Below are positions 1 through 12,171 of a DNA stretch of 64,000 nucleotides, piece after piece. Below the pieces are notes generated by a model. The model had not been told where the DNA came from, did not search any database, and was given only the letters and a program-made list of their open reading frames with translations. Source of the stretch: Erythroxylum novogranatense. Its lineage: Eukaryota; Streptophyta; Magnoliopsida; Malpighiales; Erythroxylaceae. Both the position numbers and the translations under genes were made by a program. Within the stretch, counting starts at the first letter, position 1. Each line of letters opens with the position of its first letter. The stretch lies in NCBI GenBank assembly GCA_029891385.1, contig CM057230.1, positions 54,415,414 to 54,479,413 of the forward strand, read 5' to 3'.

Positions 1-2030
1 CTTCTCTCTTCCTCTTTCTTCTTTCTTCTTCTTTCTTCTGGAATTTTCGAGCTTCTTCCTTCATCCAACGACCAAGTCTTCCTCTTTATATGCCACCTCA
101 TTTAAAATAATGTCCAAAGACCATTTTGTCCCTCCTCTTAAACCTATAGACTTTAATCTTTAAGTGAACTTCCGAAACTGCCCCTGAATATTTCTTCAAG
201 TTATGTTCACTTTTGGACAATTATTCTCACATCTAAATGAAGGAATTTGCTAAAACTTCATTCTAGAGAATTGTGCCTATATGTCTTAGCTTTATAATGT
301 CTTAAGAATCGTCCAATTCGGAGCACTATATCGAAAGTTATAGTCCAAACATGTCTGACGTATCATTTTACTAGCACAGTTTCTTGAATTAAATTATTTC
401 CACAAATACACATTCTTAAAGGCTAAAATAAATTTTCATTTATTCATAAGAAATATAGCCCCATGTCTTAAATTTATGTCGTCTCAAACCTTGCTTCAAT
501 CGGATCTCCACAGATCCCTAAATTCGCGAAATACTGAACGATGTTCATAACTTTCCTGTATCACTTTGATTCAATTAATCTTACTAAATTAAATCTCCAA
601 AATTCATAATTTTCACATAATCATGAACTTCATTGTCTTAGGAATCCAACGCTTCGAGAACCGAGTCATTTGGATGTCGGACGGAAAAGATATATGCAAA
701 TGATGTGATAGGGTCGAATGAGGGAGGAAAATAGCAAGCTCAGAATGAGGCAAAACATTCTGATCATCATATGGTTCAATCTAACTTTTTCAATTTGACT
801 CCAATTGATGCAAATTTTCATGGAGAGGAAGATACATGTGTTAGGAATTCAATGGTTCAAAAATCGCTTCAATCCGAGGTCGGGTGAGTGAGTTATGATC
901 AAAACAACTCAACATATTCAAAACAGAAATGAATTTGAAACTCTTTTGGCGCAAATACCATAACTTTCTCTACAAATATCCAAATGACTTCGTTCTCGTG
1001 TCATTTGAAAGATAAGATCACGATATACAACTCGTATTATAGGCCTTGAAGCAAGATTCGGCCTTAAAATAGGTGAAAAACACGAATTTCCCAAGGTGAC
1101 CCGTAGCTGTCCGTTAAACGGACAGACATGTCCGTTTAACGGACACGCACGGCCAAAACAGTACCAAACCTTCCGAGAAAGTCCGTTAAACGGACACCCG
1201 TGTCCGCCTAACGGACATACACATAACAAGGGGTCCTTTTGACCCGTAACTGTCCGTTAAACGGACTCCCATGTCCGTTTAACGGACATGCTAAATTCCA
1301 CCACTTCTTCAATCTTTTTCCATTGCTTTTCTCATACAAACTAACATCCTATACTCTTATAATCTCCACATATTCACTTATTCAAAGGCCTAAATACCTC
1401 ATAACACTTCAAGAAACAAATTAAATTCACAAACTTCTCAATTCTCAACTAAATAGATTCATCAAAACCACAATTCTCAAACATTCATCATAGTTGTCAC
1501 TAACATCAAACTCAAATAACATCATAACTTGAATCAACTATAACTCTTAACTCCGATCTTGAAATCTTGCATTCTTAGTCTCGTTGGAAAGATAAAAGAT
1601 CAAGCTACAACTTCACAGAAGGCTACTTTAGCCAAATCTATTTCAATCATTCTCTAATTTTCCCAAATCAACATACACATTTCAATTCACATGCAAAACT
1701 TATCATTCTTGCCAACTTCACTTCTTCTATTTTAATCTCATTCAACCAATTAAAATTTGACATTGAAATCAATCCAATACTCAACCTCAATCCAAATGAT
1801 TTGCTTACATTTAAATCACATCTTGTCATTCACCAAGATCCTCTCTTGCCTTTTCTAATATCTTACTTATATAACATAACCATGATTCATGCTTAAGGTT
1901 TTCATTTCATCAACCATACATAAATCACATTCTAAAATCATATTCATCTATAACATAATTTACATACAAAACACTCATTTGATCTCGTTTATTATTTCTA
2001 GATTTTCACCTCAAGGTTCGGGGTCCAACA
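1..2030 (-). repeat. 3' LTR of element A, cut by window edge
   Basis: This stretch matches 5483-7512 almost base for base, so it is the second LTR of the same element. Its right end reads GGGTCCAACA, the complement of an LTR start TGTTGGACCC. A purine-rich tract follows at once on the minus strand, which fixes the orientation as minus and makes this the 3' LTR. Its other end lies left of the window, so its length and the target duplication cannot be checked. Confidence 0.88.
1109..1287. promoter_or_regulatory. Array of six GTCCGTTWAACGGAC palindromes (3' LTR copy)
   Basis: Six 15-bp palindromes start at 1109, 1130, 1181, 1202, 1252 and 1273. Five are perfect or nearly so; the fourth reads GTCCGCCTAACGGAC. 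They form three pairs with 21 bp between the starts of partners and 71-72 bp between pairs. Each palindrome carries two inverted AACGG cores, like plant MYB sites (M-phase MSA elements share AACGG). That role is inferred. Confidence 0.7.
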
Positions 2031-2049
2031 TTTCTCCCCCTTAAAAGAA
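2031..2049 (-). other. Polypurine tract of element A
   Basis: On the minus strand this reads TTCTTTTAAGGGGGAGAAA, directly before the LTR start TGTTGGACC. It is the expected plus-strand primer site of a gypsy-type element, with the usual GAGGACTAAATTC box just upstream. Confidence 0.8.
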
Positions 2050-2859
2050 TTTAGTCCTCGAAATTCATACTTAACAAACACCAAGTACTACATTCTCTTA
2101 ACTCATGTCTTCCACATAATCCTAGTCATTCACATAATCAAAGCCTCACCACACTTATTCATAATGTTTCTTCATCTCTTATATCATATACCATCATAAC
2201 TTATTCACACTCCAATAATTCTTATCATAGTTTCATAAGTACATAGATTTAACTCATATTTCAACTCTTCCTAGTTCTCCTCACAAAGGCATATATTTGT
2301 ATCACAAATGCATATTCACAAATCAAATAACCTATTCATCATCAAATGCTACTCTCATTTTCATCTTCACAAACCTAATATCACTCAAATTCTTTTCACA
2401 TATATTCTTATCTCATTCACAAATGTTCTCTTCTTTATAAGATTAAATCATCACTATTATATTAAACAACTATTTCTTGAGATATGCCAATGATCTAATT
2501 TATTTAGAACCTCAATATGGACCAGAACCATCCAATCTCAATCTCTTTTAACTTCTATACATATATTCCTATCATCAACTCATCTTTAAAGATTTATAAT
2601 TGCATCTCACATATATTCAACGTCACATCATCTAATTTCACCATGACTTTCTGATCTTAACTTCCATTATCATAATCCTAAACTCAATAATAATTCTTCA
2701 TCTTAATCAAACCATCACATAGATTCTTCCAACTAATCATAACGAAGACAAATACATCAAGTTCACATGCTCACTAAATCAATTCTATCCATTCAAACAT
2801 GTTTCAATACCTCTTACATATCACTTATATACATACGCCCCAGTAAGATCCTATTACTG

Positions 2860-2872
2860 GGCTCTGATACCA
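2860..2872 (-). other. Primer binding site (tRNA-iMet), element A
   Basis: The minus strand reads TGGTATCAGAGCC, the standard plant initiator-Met tRNA complement. It lies 4 nt after the end of the 5' LTR (...CCAACA at 2877), which confirms both the LTR boundary and the minus orientation. Confidence 0.9.
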
Positions 2873-4072
2873 TACATGTTGGATCCCGTTTCCGAGACCC
2901 AACTTCTTACACTTATCACTTGAACTCCACTGCTTAAACCGATCAAGAGAACTCTTGAAATAGAATTCAAAAGCGAAAGAAAACAAGTGAAACGAAACAA
3001 ATGCGAAGCTAAAAGGATCGAATCCGACTGAAATCTAATATCAATGAAAATCGGATATGAATCGAATACGAATGCCAAACAAATAGATCAATTCGCTAGG
3101 ATTGAATACACATACTACTCGAATCGAAGCGGGCGAAAGCAATGAATCGGATCACTTCAGATACCAAACAAATTTAAATGCAATAAATAGTCAACTTGAA
3201 AACAAAGCATACGAACGATGGTTTTGATAGAATTATAAGACAATAACGGATTTAATCGAAACAAATAAAACCGAAGTCCAACATCTGATACAATATCTTA
3301 ATCATAGCGTTGGAAATCCTGGACTAATCCTATCTGAAACGGGTCAATGCCGGGTAAATTTTTTTTTTCCATTACTTGCTTTCTTAATCATGCTTTTCAT
3401 CTATCATATACAATTCATACTAATCTCATCTTACTTGATTCTTCTTATTCATCACATTCTAATACACATTCCTTATCATACTATCTCATACTCATGCCAA
3501 TAAATTCATAAGTTCATACACAAAATTTCTTATTCATATACTATCATAAGGAAAATCAAGCAGATAATAACGGCTGCTATAACCTATCCAAAACCTGCAA
3601 ATAGTCCGAATACACTTCCAATAACATTACACTTACATCATGATCTACGGACCCTCCGTCAGGGATCTCAAGATAACGCAATCCTAGGTTCTAAACCACT
3701 TCAAGTCATTTTCCTATCCATTCACATTTTTCATATTCAACCACATATCACATCATCCATGTACATTCATCCATATCCATATATATATATAGATATATCC
3801 CAAAACACATTCATAAATCAAATCACTTAATATACAAAACCAATCTACACAATCCAAAACCAATACATTTCCAATTCCATATTCCAAGACTCAAATTCTT
3901 ATACAATTGCATAATCCCAAAACAATACATTATGAAACAAGAGCTTGCAATGCTCTAATGGCAATCTAAACCATATTCCATTTTCACTAATCTTAAAACA
4001 AATATACAAAGTACAAATCATGTACAACTACTGATGTCTTGACGTCTTTCATCCAATCTCCTGTACGAATAC

Positions 4073-4111
4073 CTGGAGATGGGGGTGAAAGGGGGGTGAG
4101 CTCGGAAGCTC
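4073..4111 (-). promoter_or_regulatory. Conserved LTR stem-loop plus 3' splice-site-like motif
   Basis: On the minus strand GAGCT-TCCG-AGCTC (4111-4098) forms a five-pair hairpin with a UNCG-type loop. It is followed by CTCAC (branchpoint-like), a C/T tract and CTCCAG|G with AG at 4074-4073. The same order recurs in four other LTRs here (16504-16545, 35187-35227, 48480-48518, 58427-58466), with different but still paired stem bases. The splice role is inferred. Confidence 0.5.
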
Positions 4112-5329
4112 GTGGATAATATGTTTATTTAGCAAATGATAAGTAAATATTTTCAAACCTTTCTTTTTGTTGCTCAAAAACATCGATGGTGTATTTTCCA
4201 AAAACTCTTTACTTTCCAAAATCTTTCATAAACATTTACAACTACTTTCAAACCACCATCATTTGAAAATCCCAAACCTTTTTACAGATTTATGAGTATA
4301 AAATCAACAAATGAATCACATCACATATAAATGCACCACATTTCAAATAAAATCAATTACTATAACACATAAATCAGTTTGGGTCGGTCCGTAAAATAGG
4401 ACGTACTGCACATTCCCGCAAGCGGTCATGTGCAGCCGTGAAACACATGGGGAGTCCGAAAACGGAACTCCTATGCCACTAGCGGGCGGAGGAGAAGGCT
4501 TTAAAAGGAGACCAAAGCTAATGATTCCACATGAAGGACCTAACCAAACCCATGTAACACGTATTTATGCTTGAAAATCTCATGTTGCCCGAAGGCATAT
4601 TTTGAAAATTTAACTTTTCATGTAATGTCGTATGCAACACACTTAGATTTCCAAATTTGTACATATGTATATAACAATGCAAACATATTCTCAACCAATC
4701 AATCACTTTCATCAATGACCACAATTCACATGTTGAAACTCAGACAATAAACATAACATAAGCACATTTCATCAAAATCTTTCCATTACTTTGAAAGCAG
4801 TTAAGTGAATCATTTTATTACAAGTCCGAAATAACTCTGGATTCACTTGGAAATTATAAACCAATAGTTCATAAATCATAAAAACAATTGACTAAATCAT
4901 TTATAAAACAATAACTTATAAACCACAATTTGTAATTTGCTCATAATTTGAAAAATAAACATATCACCCACCTCATATCCATGTCATAAGCTTGGTCCAA
5001 TCCTCACATTGTTCTTTCCTTCACTCTTTCTTCCCATATAAGATTACCTAAGCATAAACATCCCAATCTAAAATCATAAATATCATATATCTCAAAATTG
5101 TTTCCATCATTAACAAACCCATGCTAAATCCATGATAACTAAACCAAAAACTTCAAAATTTTCCAGCTCATACAATTAGGTATTACCCTTAATACTTCTC
5201 ATACACAATCAACCATTTCTCAAGGCCTATGCATCAAAATTGATCTTATAACTAACAAACCCACACCCATTTCAAGTGATCTAAACCAGAAATTTACTTA
5301 AAACTTAAAGATCAACATTTAACTCTTAC
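4073..5329 (-). other. Putative intron within LTR A
   Basis: A strong donor, AAAG|GTAAGAG, ends at 5330/5329, about 240 nt after the TATA box. The acceptor-like CTCCAG|G is at 4074-4073. The proposed intron is about 1,257 nt, and the leader exon before it is GAA-rich, like exonic splicing enhancers. No transcript evidence is available, so this is a sequence-based proposal. Confidence 0.4.
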
Positions 5330-5566
5330 CTTTCTCTTCCCATTTTCGAAATTTTCTTTGGCTTGAAGGGTAGATCTCTTCTCCTTCCCTCTTGTCCTTC
5401 AAGAACCCATAGAAAACAAGCTTGAAAAACCCAGAAATCTTCCTCTTCTTCCTCCTTCTTCTTCTCTCCCACGATTCCTTCTCTTCTCTCTTCCTCTTTC
5501 TTCTTTCTTCTTCTTTCTTCAGGAATTTTCGAGCTTCTTCCTTCATCCAACGACCAAGCCTTCCTC

Positions 5567-5572
5567 TTTATA
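5567..5572 (-). promoter_or_regulatory. TATA box of LTR A
   Basis: The minus strand reads GGCATATAAAGAGG. The equivalent site is near 85-95 in the other LTR. It would start transcription near 5535, putting U3 at about 7512-5540 and R-U5 below that. Confidence 0.6.
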
Positions 5573-6590
5573 TGCCACCTCATTTAAAATAATGTCCAAA
5601 GACCATTTTGTCCCTCCTCTTAAGCCTATAGACTTTAATCTTTAAGTGAACTTCCGAAACTGCCCCTGAATATTTCTTCAAGTTATGTTCACTTTTGGAC
5701 AAATATTCTCACATCTAAATGAAGTAATTTGCTAAAACTTCCTTCTAGCGAATTGTGCCTCTATGTCTTAGCTTTATAATGCCTCAATAATCGTCCAATT
5801 CGGAGCACTATACCAAAAGTTATAGTCCAAACATGTCTGACATATCATTTTACTAGCACAGTTTCTTGAATTAAATTCTTTCCACAAATACACATTCTTA
5901 AAGGCTAAAATCAATTTTCATTTCTTCATAAGAAATATAGCCCCATGTCTTAACTTTTTTTCGCCTCAAACCTTGCTTCAATCGGATCTCCACAGATCCC
6001 TAAATTCGCGAAATACTGAACTATGTTCATAACTTTCCTATATCACTTTGATTAAATTAATCTTACTCAATTAAATCTCTAAAATTCATAATTTTCACAT
6101 AATCATGAACTTCATTGTCTTAGGAATCCAACGCTTCAAGAACCGAGTCATTCGGATGTCGGACGGAAAAGATATAAGCAAATGATGTGATAGGGTCGAA
6201 TGAGGGAGGAAAATAGCAAGCTCAGAATGAGGCAAAACATTCTGATCATCATATGGTTCAATCTAACTTTTTCAATTTGACTCCAATTGATGCAAATTTT
6301 CATGGAGAGTAAGATACATGTGTTAGGAATTCAATGGTTCAAGAATCACCTCAATCCGAGGTCGGGTGAGTGAGTTATGATCAAAACAACTCAACATATT
6401 CAAAACAGAAATCGATTTAATACTCTTTTGGAAAAAATACCATAACTTTCTCTACAAATATCCAAATGACTTTTTTCCAGTTCCATTTGAAAGATAAGAT
6501 CAAGATCTACAACTCGTATTAGAGGCCTTGAAGCAATATTCGGCCTCAAAATAGGTGAAAAACATGAATTTCCCAAGGTGACCCGTAGCT

Positions 6591-6769
6591 GTCCGTTAAA
6601 CGGACAGGCATGTCCTTTTAACGGACACGCACGGCCAAAACAGTACCAAACCTTCCGAGAAAGTCCGTTAAACGGACACCCGTGTCCGCCTAACGGACAT
6701 ACACATAACAAGGGGTCCTTTTGACCCGTAGCTGTCCGTTAAACGGACTCCCATGTCCGTTTAACGGAC
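6591..6769. promoter_or_regulatory. Array of six GTCCGTTWAACGGAC palindromes (5' LTR copy)
   Basis: Copies start at 6591, 6612, 6663, 6684, 6734 and 6755, with the same 21-bp and roughly 71-bp spacing as in the other LTR. The second copy has lost its CG (GTCCTTTTAACGGAC). The array lies about 1.0-1.2 kb upstream of the TATA box in sense direction, so it is in U3, where enhancers are expected. Confidence 0.7.
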
Positions 6770-7513
6770 ATGCTAAATCCACCACTTCTTGATCTTTTCC
6801 ATTGCTTTTCTCATACAAACTAACATCCTATACTCTTATAATCTCCACATATTCAATTATTCAAAGGCCTAAACACCTCATAACACTTCAAGCAACAAAT
6901 TAAATTCACAAACTTCTCAATTCTCAACTAAATAGATTCATCAAAACCACAATTCTCAAACATTCATCATAGTTGTCACTAACATCAAACTCAAATAACA
7001 TCATAACTTGAATCAACTATAACTCTTAACTCCGATCTCGAAATCTTGCATTCTTAGTCTCGTTGGAAAGATAAAAGATCAAGCTACAACTTCACAGAAG
7101 GCTACTTTGGCCAAATCTATTTCAATCATTCTCTAATTTCCCCAAATCAACATACACATTTCAATTCACATGCAAAACTTATCATTCTTGCCAACTTCAC
7201 TTCTTCTATTTTAATCTCATTCAACCAATTAAAATTTGACATTGGAAATCAATCCAATACTCAAACTCAATCTAAATGATTTGCTTACATTTAAATCACA
7301 TCTTGTCATTCACCAAGATCCTCTCTTGCCTTTTTCTAATATCTTACTTATATAACATAACCATGATTCATGCTTAAGGTTTTTCAGCTCATCAACCATG
7401 CATAAATCACATTCTAACGTCATATTCATCTATAACATAATTTACATACAAAACACTCATTTGATCTCATTTATTATTTCTAGATTTTCACCTCAAGGTT
7501 CGGGGTCCAACAT

Positions 7514-9993
7514 AAAGGGGAAAGGGTCAATGAGCTATTAGGCCTTATACATACCGATGTATGTGGTCCTTTTAACATTGCAGCAAGAAGAGGTTATTTG
7601 CATTTCATTACTTTTTCAGATGACTTCAGTAGATATGGATATGTCTATTTAATGAAGCAAAAATCTAAATCTTTTGAAAAGTTCAAAGAATATAAGAATG
7701 AAGTACAAAATCAGCTTGGCAAAACAATTAAAATCCTTCGATTTGATTGAGGAGGTGAATACTTAAGCCAAGAGTTTGATGATTATCTTAAGGATTGTGG
7801 AATCGTTTCACAATTGACTCCTCCAGGAACTCCTCAATGGAATTGTGTTTTTGAAAGGAGAAATCGAACTCTATTAGATATGGTTCGAACAATGATGAGT
7901 CAAACTGATCTTCCAAAATACTTCTGGGGCTATGCTTTAGAAACCGCAGCATTCATATTGAACCGTATTCCTTCAAAGGCTGTAGAAAAGACACCTTATG
8001 ATATATGGACTGGGAAGCGTCCCAATTAATCTTTTCTAAAGATTTGGGGTTGTGAGGCTTATGTGAAGCGTCCAATTGCTGACAAGTTGGCACCCAAATA
8101 TGAAAAATGTTATTTTGTGGGATATTCTAAGGAAACTAAAGGATATTACTTTTACATCCCATCAGAGAACAAAGTGTTTGTTGCTCGAAATGGTTTCTTC
8201 TTAGAAGAATTTGTTTCCAAAGGAAGCAGTGGGAGTAAAGTACAACTTGAAGAAATTCAAGTTTCACAAAATGACATTGAGCTGAAAAGAGATTGAAGCG
8301 AGCTCAAGCTATTGATGGCGACCTTCAACAACACAAGGCCTACGTAGATCGATAGGATTCGTCATGAGCCCGAGAGATATGGGTTTCGTTCTTGATGATG
8401 ATAATGTGATGCTCATCAATCATAATGAGACCACAACCTATCGAAGCTATGGAAAGTCGAATCGCTAAATGGTTAGAGGCCATGAAAGCAGAGATGCAAT
8501 CCATGTATGACAATCAAGTTTGGACTTTGATTGATCTGTCTGATGGCTTGAAGACCATTGGATGCAAATGGGTTTTCAAAAAGAAACTCGACATAGATGG
8601 AAATGTGCACACTTATAAAGCAAGACTTGTTGCTAAAGGTTATCGACAAGTTCATGGAATTGATTATGATGAGACATTTTCTCCGGTTGTCATGATCAAA
8701 TCCATTAGAATTCTTATTGCCATAGCTGCATACTACGATTATGAGATATGGCAAATGGATGTCAAAACAGCTTTCCTTAATAGAAACTTACTTGAGGATG
8801 TATATATGATACAGCCTGAGGGTTTTGTCCATCCTAAGAATTCGGGAAAAGTGTGCAAGCTTCAAAGATCCATTTATGGATTGAAGTAAGCATCAAGAAG
8901 CTGAAATCTTCGTTTTGATGAAGTTGTCAAAGAGTTTGGATTCATCAAGAATGAAGATGAACCTTGTGTTTACAAAAAGGTTAGTGGGAGTGTTGTTGTC
9001 CTTTTAGCTTTATATGTTGATGACATACTGCTCATTGGAAATGATATTCCAACCTTACAGAGTGTCAAGATTTGGTTAAGGAAACGTTTCTCAATGAAAG
9101 ACTTAGGTGAGGCTGCCTATGTTTTAGGCATTAAGATCTATAGAGATAGATCAAGAAAGCTTATAAGCCTAAGTCGAGTACATACATAGATAAGATCTTG
9201 AAAGGTTCAAGATGCAAGATTCCAAGAGAGATTCTTGCCTATGTCACATGGAATCAAGCTTTCTAAGAAGGATTGTCCTACTTCAAGTAAAGAGCTTGAG
9301 CGCATGAGTAAGATTCCATATGCATCTGCAATTGGATCTATCATGTATGCCATGTTATGTACTCGACCAGATGTCTCATATTCTTTGAGCATAACAAGTA
9401 GATACCAATCTAATTATGGTGAGAGTCCTTGGATAGCGATTAAGAATATCCTTAAGTACTTGAGAAGAACTAAGGATATGTTCCTAGTCTATGGAGGACT
9501 TGAAGGAGAGCTCGTTGTAAATTGTTACACTGATGCTAGTTTTCAGTCTGACATAGATGATTTTAGATCGCAATCAGGTTTTGTCTTCTGTTTGAATGGA
9601 GGTGCAGTGAGCTGGAAAAGTTCAAAGCAAGACAATGTTGCTGATTCTACAACTGAAGCTGAGTACATTGCTGCCTCGGATGTAGCTAAGGAAGCTGTAT
9701 GGATCAGGAAGTTCATTACTGAGCTTGGAGTTGTTCCTAGCATTGCAAGTCCTATAGACCTTTATTGTGATAATAATGGGGCTATAGCCCAGGCCAAGGA
9801 ACCAAACTCGCATCATAGATCCAAACACATACTCGAGCGTTTCCATCGATTAGAGATCATTGGGAGAGGAGACGTGAAGATATGCAAAGTGGGCACAGAT
9901 GACAACATTGCCGATCCACTTACTAAACCTCTTCCACAACCTAAACATGAGAGTCATACGAGGTCTATGGGTATTAGATATCTGACCTATTAG
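7514..9993 (+). pseudogene. Copia-1 pol, 3' part (integrase, RT, RNase H)
   Basis: The reading frame starts abruptly at the border of element A, inside the integrase core (LIHTDVCGP). It runs through integrase to 8296 with stops at about 7748 (CGA to TGA in FD*GGEY) and 8027. After a frameshift, RT and RNase H follow from 8425 to 9993. RT motifs include WVFKKKL, the MDVKTAFLN box and YVDDILL at about 9013; RNase H includes STTEAEYIA and ends ADPLTKPLPQ. Another stop at 8887 breaks YGLK*ASR. The gag, protease and 5' LTR must lie left of the window, beyond element A. Clearly Ty1/copia; I do not assign a lineage. Confidence 0.9.
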
Positions 9994-9997
9994 GCTT

Positions 9998-10013
9998 AGT
10001 GCAAGTGGGAGAT
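9998..10013 (+). other. Polypurine tract of copia-1
   Basis: AGTGCAAGTGGGAGAT lies directly before the 3' LTR start TGTTAGTAG and just after the pol stop, as in plant copia elements. Confidence 0.75.
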
Positions 10014-11438
10014 TGTTAGTAGTAGTCCCTAGGCCAATGGATATTTGTGATTCATGTATTAACATTATGACTTGTTAATAATATATTATGAGGTATTCCT
10101 TTATATATGCATGTATTTCGTTTATGTAATGTGATTTACATTCCATGAATGGTATTAGACTTATGTCATCAAGTATGACTTGATAGTAAAACCATAAGCG
10201 TTATAACACTATTCTAGACTGTCCCTGGTCGATCATTATTGGTGGAACAATAATGAATTAAGACTAGTATGTGTTCTGATTGATGATCACGTTTTACTAA
10301 TCATGGATATGAGATATCAAATCAGAAACATAGATAGATGTTAGAGAACATATATTGGACCGACCCACATAAAGAATAATACATGGTTTCATATCATTAG
10401 TGATTCTTAATATGGTTTGACTTTAGTCCTTTGACCTGAAGTCATCATAGTTCCCTACATGAGAAATTCGGTGTTTTGATATTAGACTAAGTTATTTTTA
10501 ACCGAATAATAAGTAGTCTTATGTTGGACATCAAATGAATCATGCGGAGGGATGTAAATGACGTAGATGGGATTTGTACCTCTCTTAAGTGAGAGAGATA
10601 TTATTTGGGCCTCTTGACAAGTGTGACTGAAGAAATGCATGGCCGTGCTCAAATGAATTGATGAAGAGTCATCAATGTCATTTTTTATAATCAGTCAACT
10701 TGGAAATCAAGAAACTATGATTAATCAAAGGTTGACATGTACCATGCCTTGTGATTAATCTAGATATCGTGTTACAAAAGGATTGATCTTATAACCATAG
10801 TTACAGGTTAAATTGGATTATTGATCCTCATTTGATTTGGGTAGTCATAATGTCTTGCTAGAGGCCGCTTATGACTTATGGGCCTTGAAGTGTGATCAAG
10901 CCCATTGCTAACATCAAATGAGCCTACAGGGTCGCACACAAAGAGTGATGTGATCTGGGCTTATTCTCATGGGCCTAATTTATTAGTTATTGAATAAATA
11001 TATTTAGATATATTTATTGGGCTAGATTGAATTAAGTTGTCGGGCTTTTATTATATAAGATATAATGGGTCGAAACTTATTGGGGCCTCAATGGGATTAG
11101 GGTTTCTCTATAAATAGAGAAGCTTAAGTCTCATTAAGGTAGATGACACTATTTTCAGGAAACCCTAGCCGCCATCCGAGAGAAAAATTGTGCGGTGTTC
11201 GTGAAGAGTTTCAGGACGTGCTAGCACACCACAGCCACAGCCCGAATCGTGCATACTCGAGTGGATACCGATAGAGGGCATTCGCGTTTGCAGTGTCTTG
11301 CAATCCGAAAAAGAAGCAACCAATTCACGGAAAAAAGGTATTTTCGCACATCCTTGGTATTTTCGATTATACTTCATGTTGTTGTATGGTCTTTTTCCGC
11401 AGTGTATTGTGAATACTCGGACCGTACGCAATCCAACA
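10014..11438 (+). repeat. 3' LTR of copia-1
   Basis: Begins TGTTAGTAGTAG right after the polypurine tract. It is judged to end at CAATCCAACA (11438), because LINE-like coding sequence resumes there and TGTT/AACA make short inverted ends. It holds a TATA box at 11109. The partner LTR is outside the window, so the right border is an inference, good to a few bases. Confidence 0.72.
11105..11120 (+). promoter_or_regulatory. TATA box within a perfect palindrome (copia-1 LTR)
   Basis: TCTCTATAAATAGAGA: the TATAAATA box sits inside a 16-bp palindrome (TCTCTAT/ATAGAGA around AA). It lies in the second half of the LTR, where the U3/R border is expected. Confidence 0.6.
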
Positions 11439-12171
11439 AAAGCCCCACTCTTTTCCAATAGGTGTGATATCATTAAGATCCATATTCACTTTATCTCCAA
11501 CCTCTATAAACCATAATTGAATCCCTTGATTCAATTCACGGTTATTCTTGAACAAGCTAACGAATGATGGTTCTGAATGGTTTGATTGCTCCTCCACCAC
11601 CTCACGTGTACCTCTTTTTTGTAAGTTAGGCATTTCATCAAACACCTCGATTGCACTGCTATCTTTCTCTCCCTTCTCTTCCTAAGATGTTGAATCCATT
11701 CTATCGGTTTCAGATTCAGTCATAGCATCTTCACCTTCCTCCATGGATGTAGTATTTTCCTCCACCAAAACCTCGCCTACTCCCACTATTGTCCTACTAT
11801 CAACACCGATTCCCCTTCTAGCCCCAACAGTTACATCCTGGTGCATACTTTTACCTACACTGATTGCATCATCACATTTCGCACGCCTAACCCTCTCATC
11901 TGGCACCTAAACTATGCTCTTACCTTTTGCAAATCCTATTTTAGCATCTGAACTCGCCACAATATTGTGCATTCCTAATCTCTTTTCTGCATCAATCAAC
12001 ACTGCACTAATTACACCCGCAGTGCCCCCTTTACCAAATCTACACATGATTCCGCCTCCAACCCTCCCACCCTATCTTGGCTTTTTTCTTTCATTTCAAA
12101 GTCTAGTTCCATACTCTTTCTTTTCACCTTCCGACATCTGCACTTGTATCCCATTTTGCATTTATTTCTAA
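11439..12171 (-). pseudogene. LINE ORF1-like (DUF4283-type) fragment, interrupted
   Basis: Read on the minus strand, one frame runs from about 11906 to the LTR border, broken by a TAG at 11682. The segment FVSLFKNNRELNQG followed by DITPIGKEWGF resembles the N-terminal DUF4283 region of plant L1-type ORF1 / zinc-knuckle proteins. A weaker continuation with further stops extends to about 12171. The frame ends at the copia-1 LTR, showing that copia-1 inserted in it. Family membership comes from recognition by eye, not from a search. Confidence 0.55.

Larger units (their letters stand above)
2031..2876 (-). mobile_element. Non-coding interior of LARD-like element A
   Basis: Only about 846 bp lie between the two LTRs. 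This DNA is very AT-rich, mostly simple C/T/A-rich sequence, and has no reading frame resembling gag, protease, RT or integrase. It does keep a primer binding site at one end and a polypurine tract at the other. An element with multi-kilobase LTRs and a short non-coding interior fits the LARD class (non-autonomous, mobilised by a relative). Alternatively the interior was lost by internal deletion. The adjoining gypsy-type polypurine tract suggests a Ty3/gypsy helper. Confidence 0.75.
2877..7512 (-). repeat. 5' LTR of element A (4.6 kb)
   Basis: Runs from TGTTGGACCC (minus strand, at 7512) to GGGATCCAACA (2877), with TG...CA ends. It is confirmed by the second copy at 1-2030 and by the adjacent tRNA-iMet site. 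In sense order it holds a palindrome array (6769-6591), a TATA box (5572-5567), a GAA-rich leader, a splice-donor-like AAAG|GTAAGAG (5330/5329), a conserved hairpin plus acceptor-like site (4111-4073), and a GC-rich block near 4380-4510. It is inserted in copia-1 (pol resumes at 7514). No coding potential is believable; the Lys/Glu-rich frames at 5319-5583 are low complexity. Confidence 0.88.

Noticed and set aside
5319..5583. Lys/Glu/Arg-rich minus-strand reading frames in LTR A
   Set aside because: Two overlapping frames of a GAA/GGA-rich leader are both open; this is composition-driven, and the region lies between a TATA box and a donor-like site.
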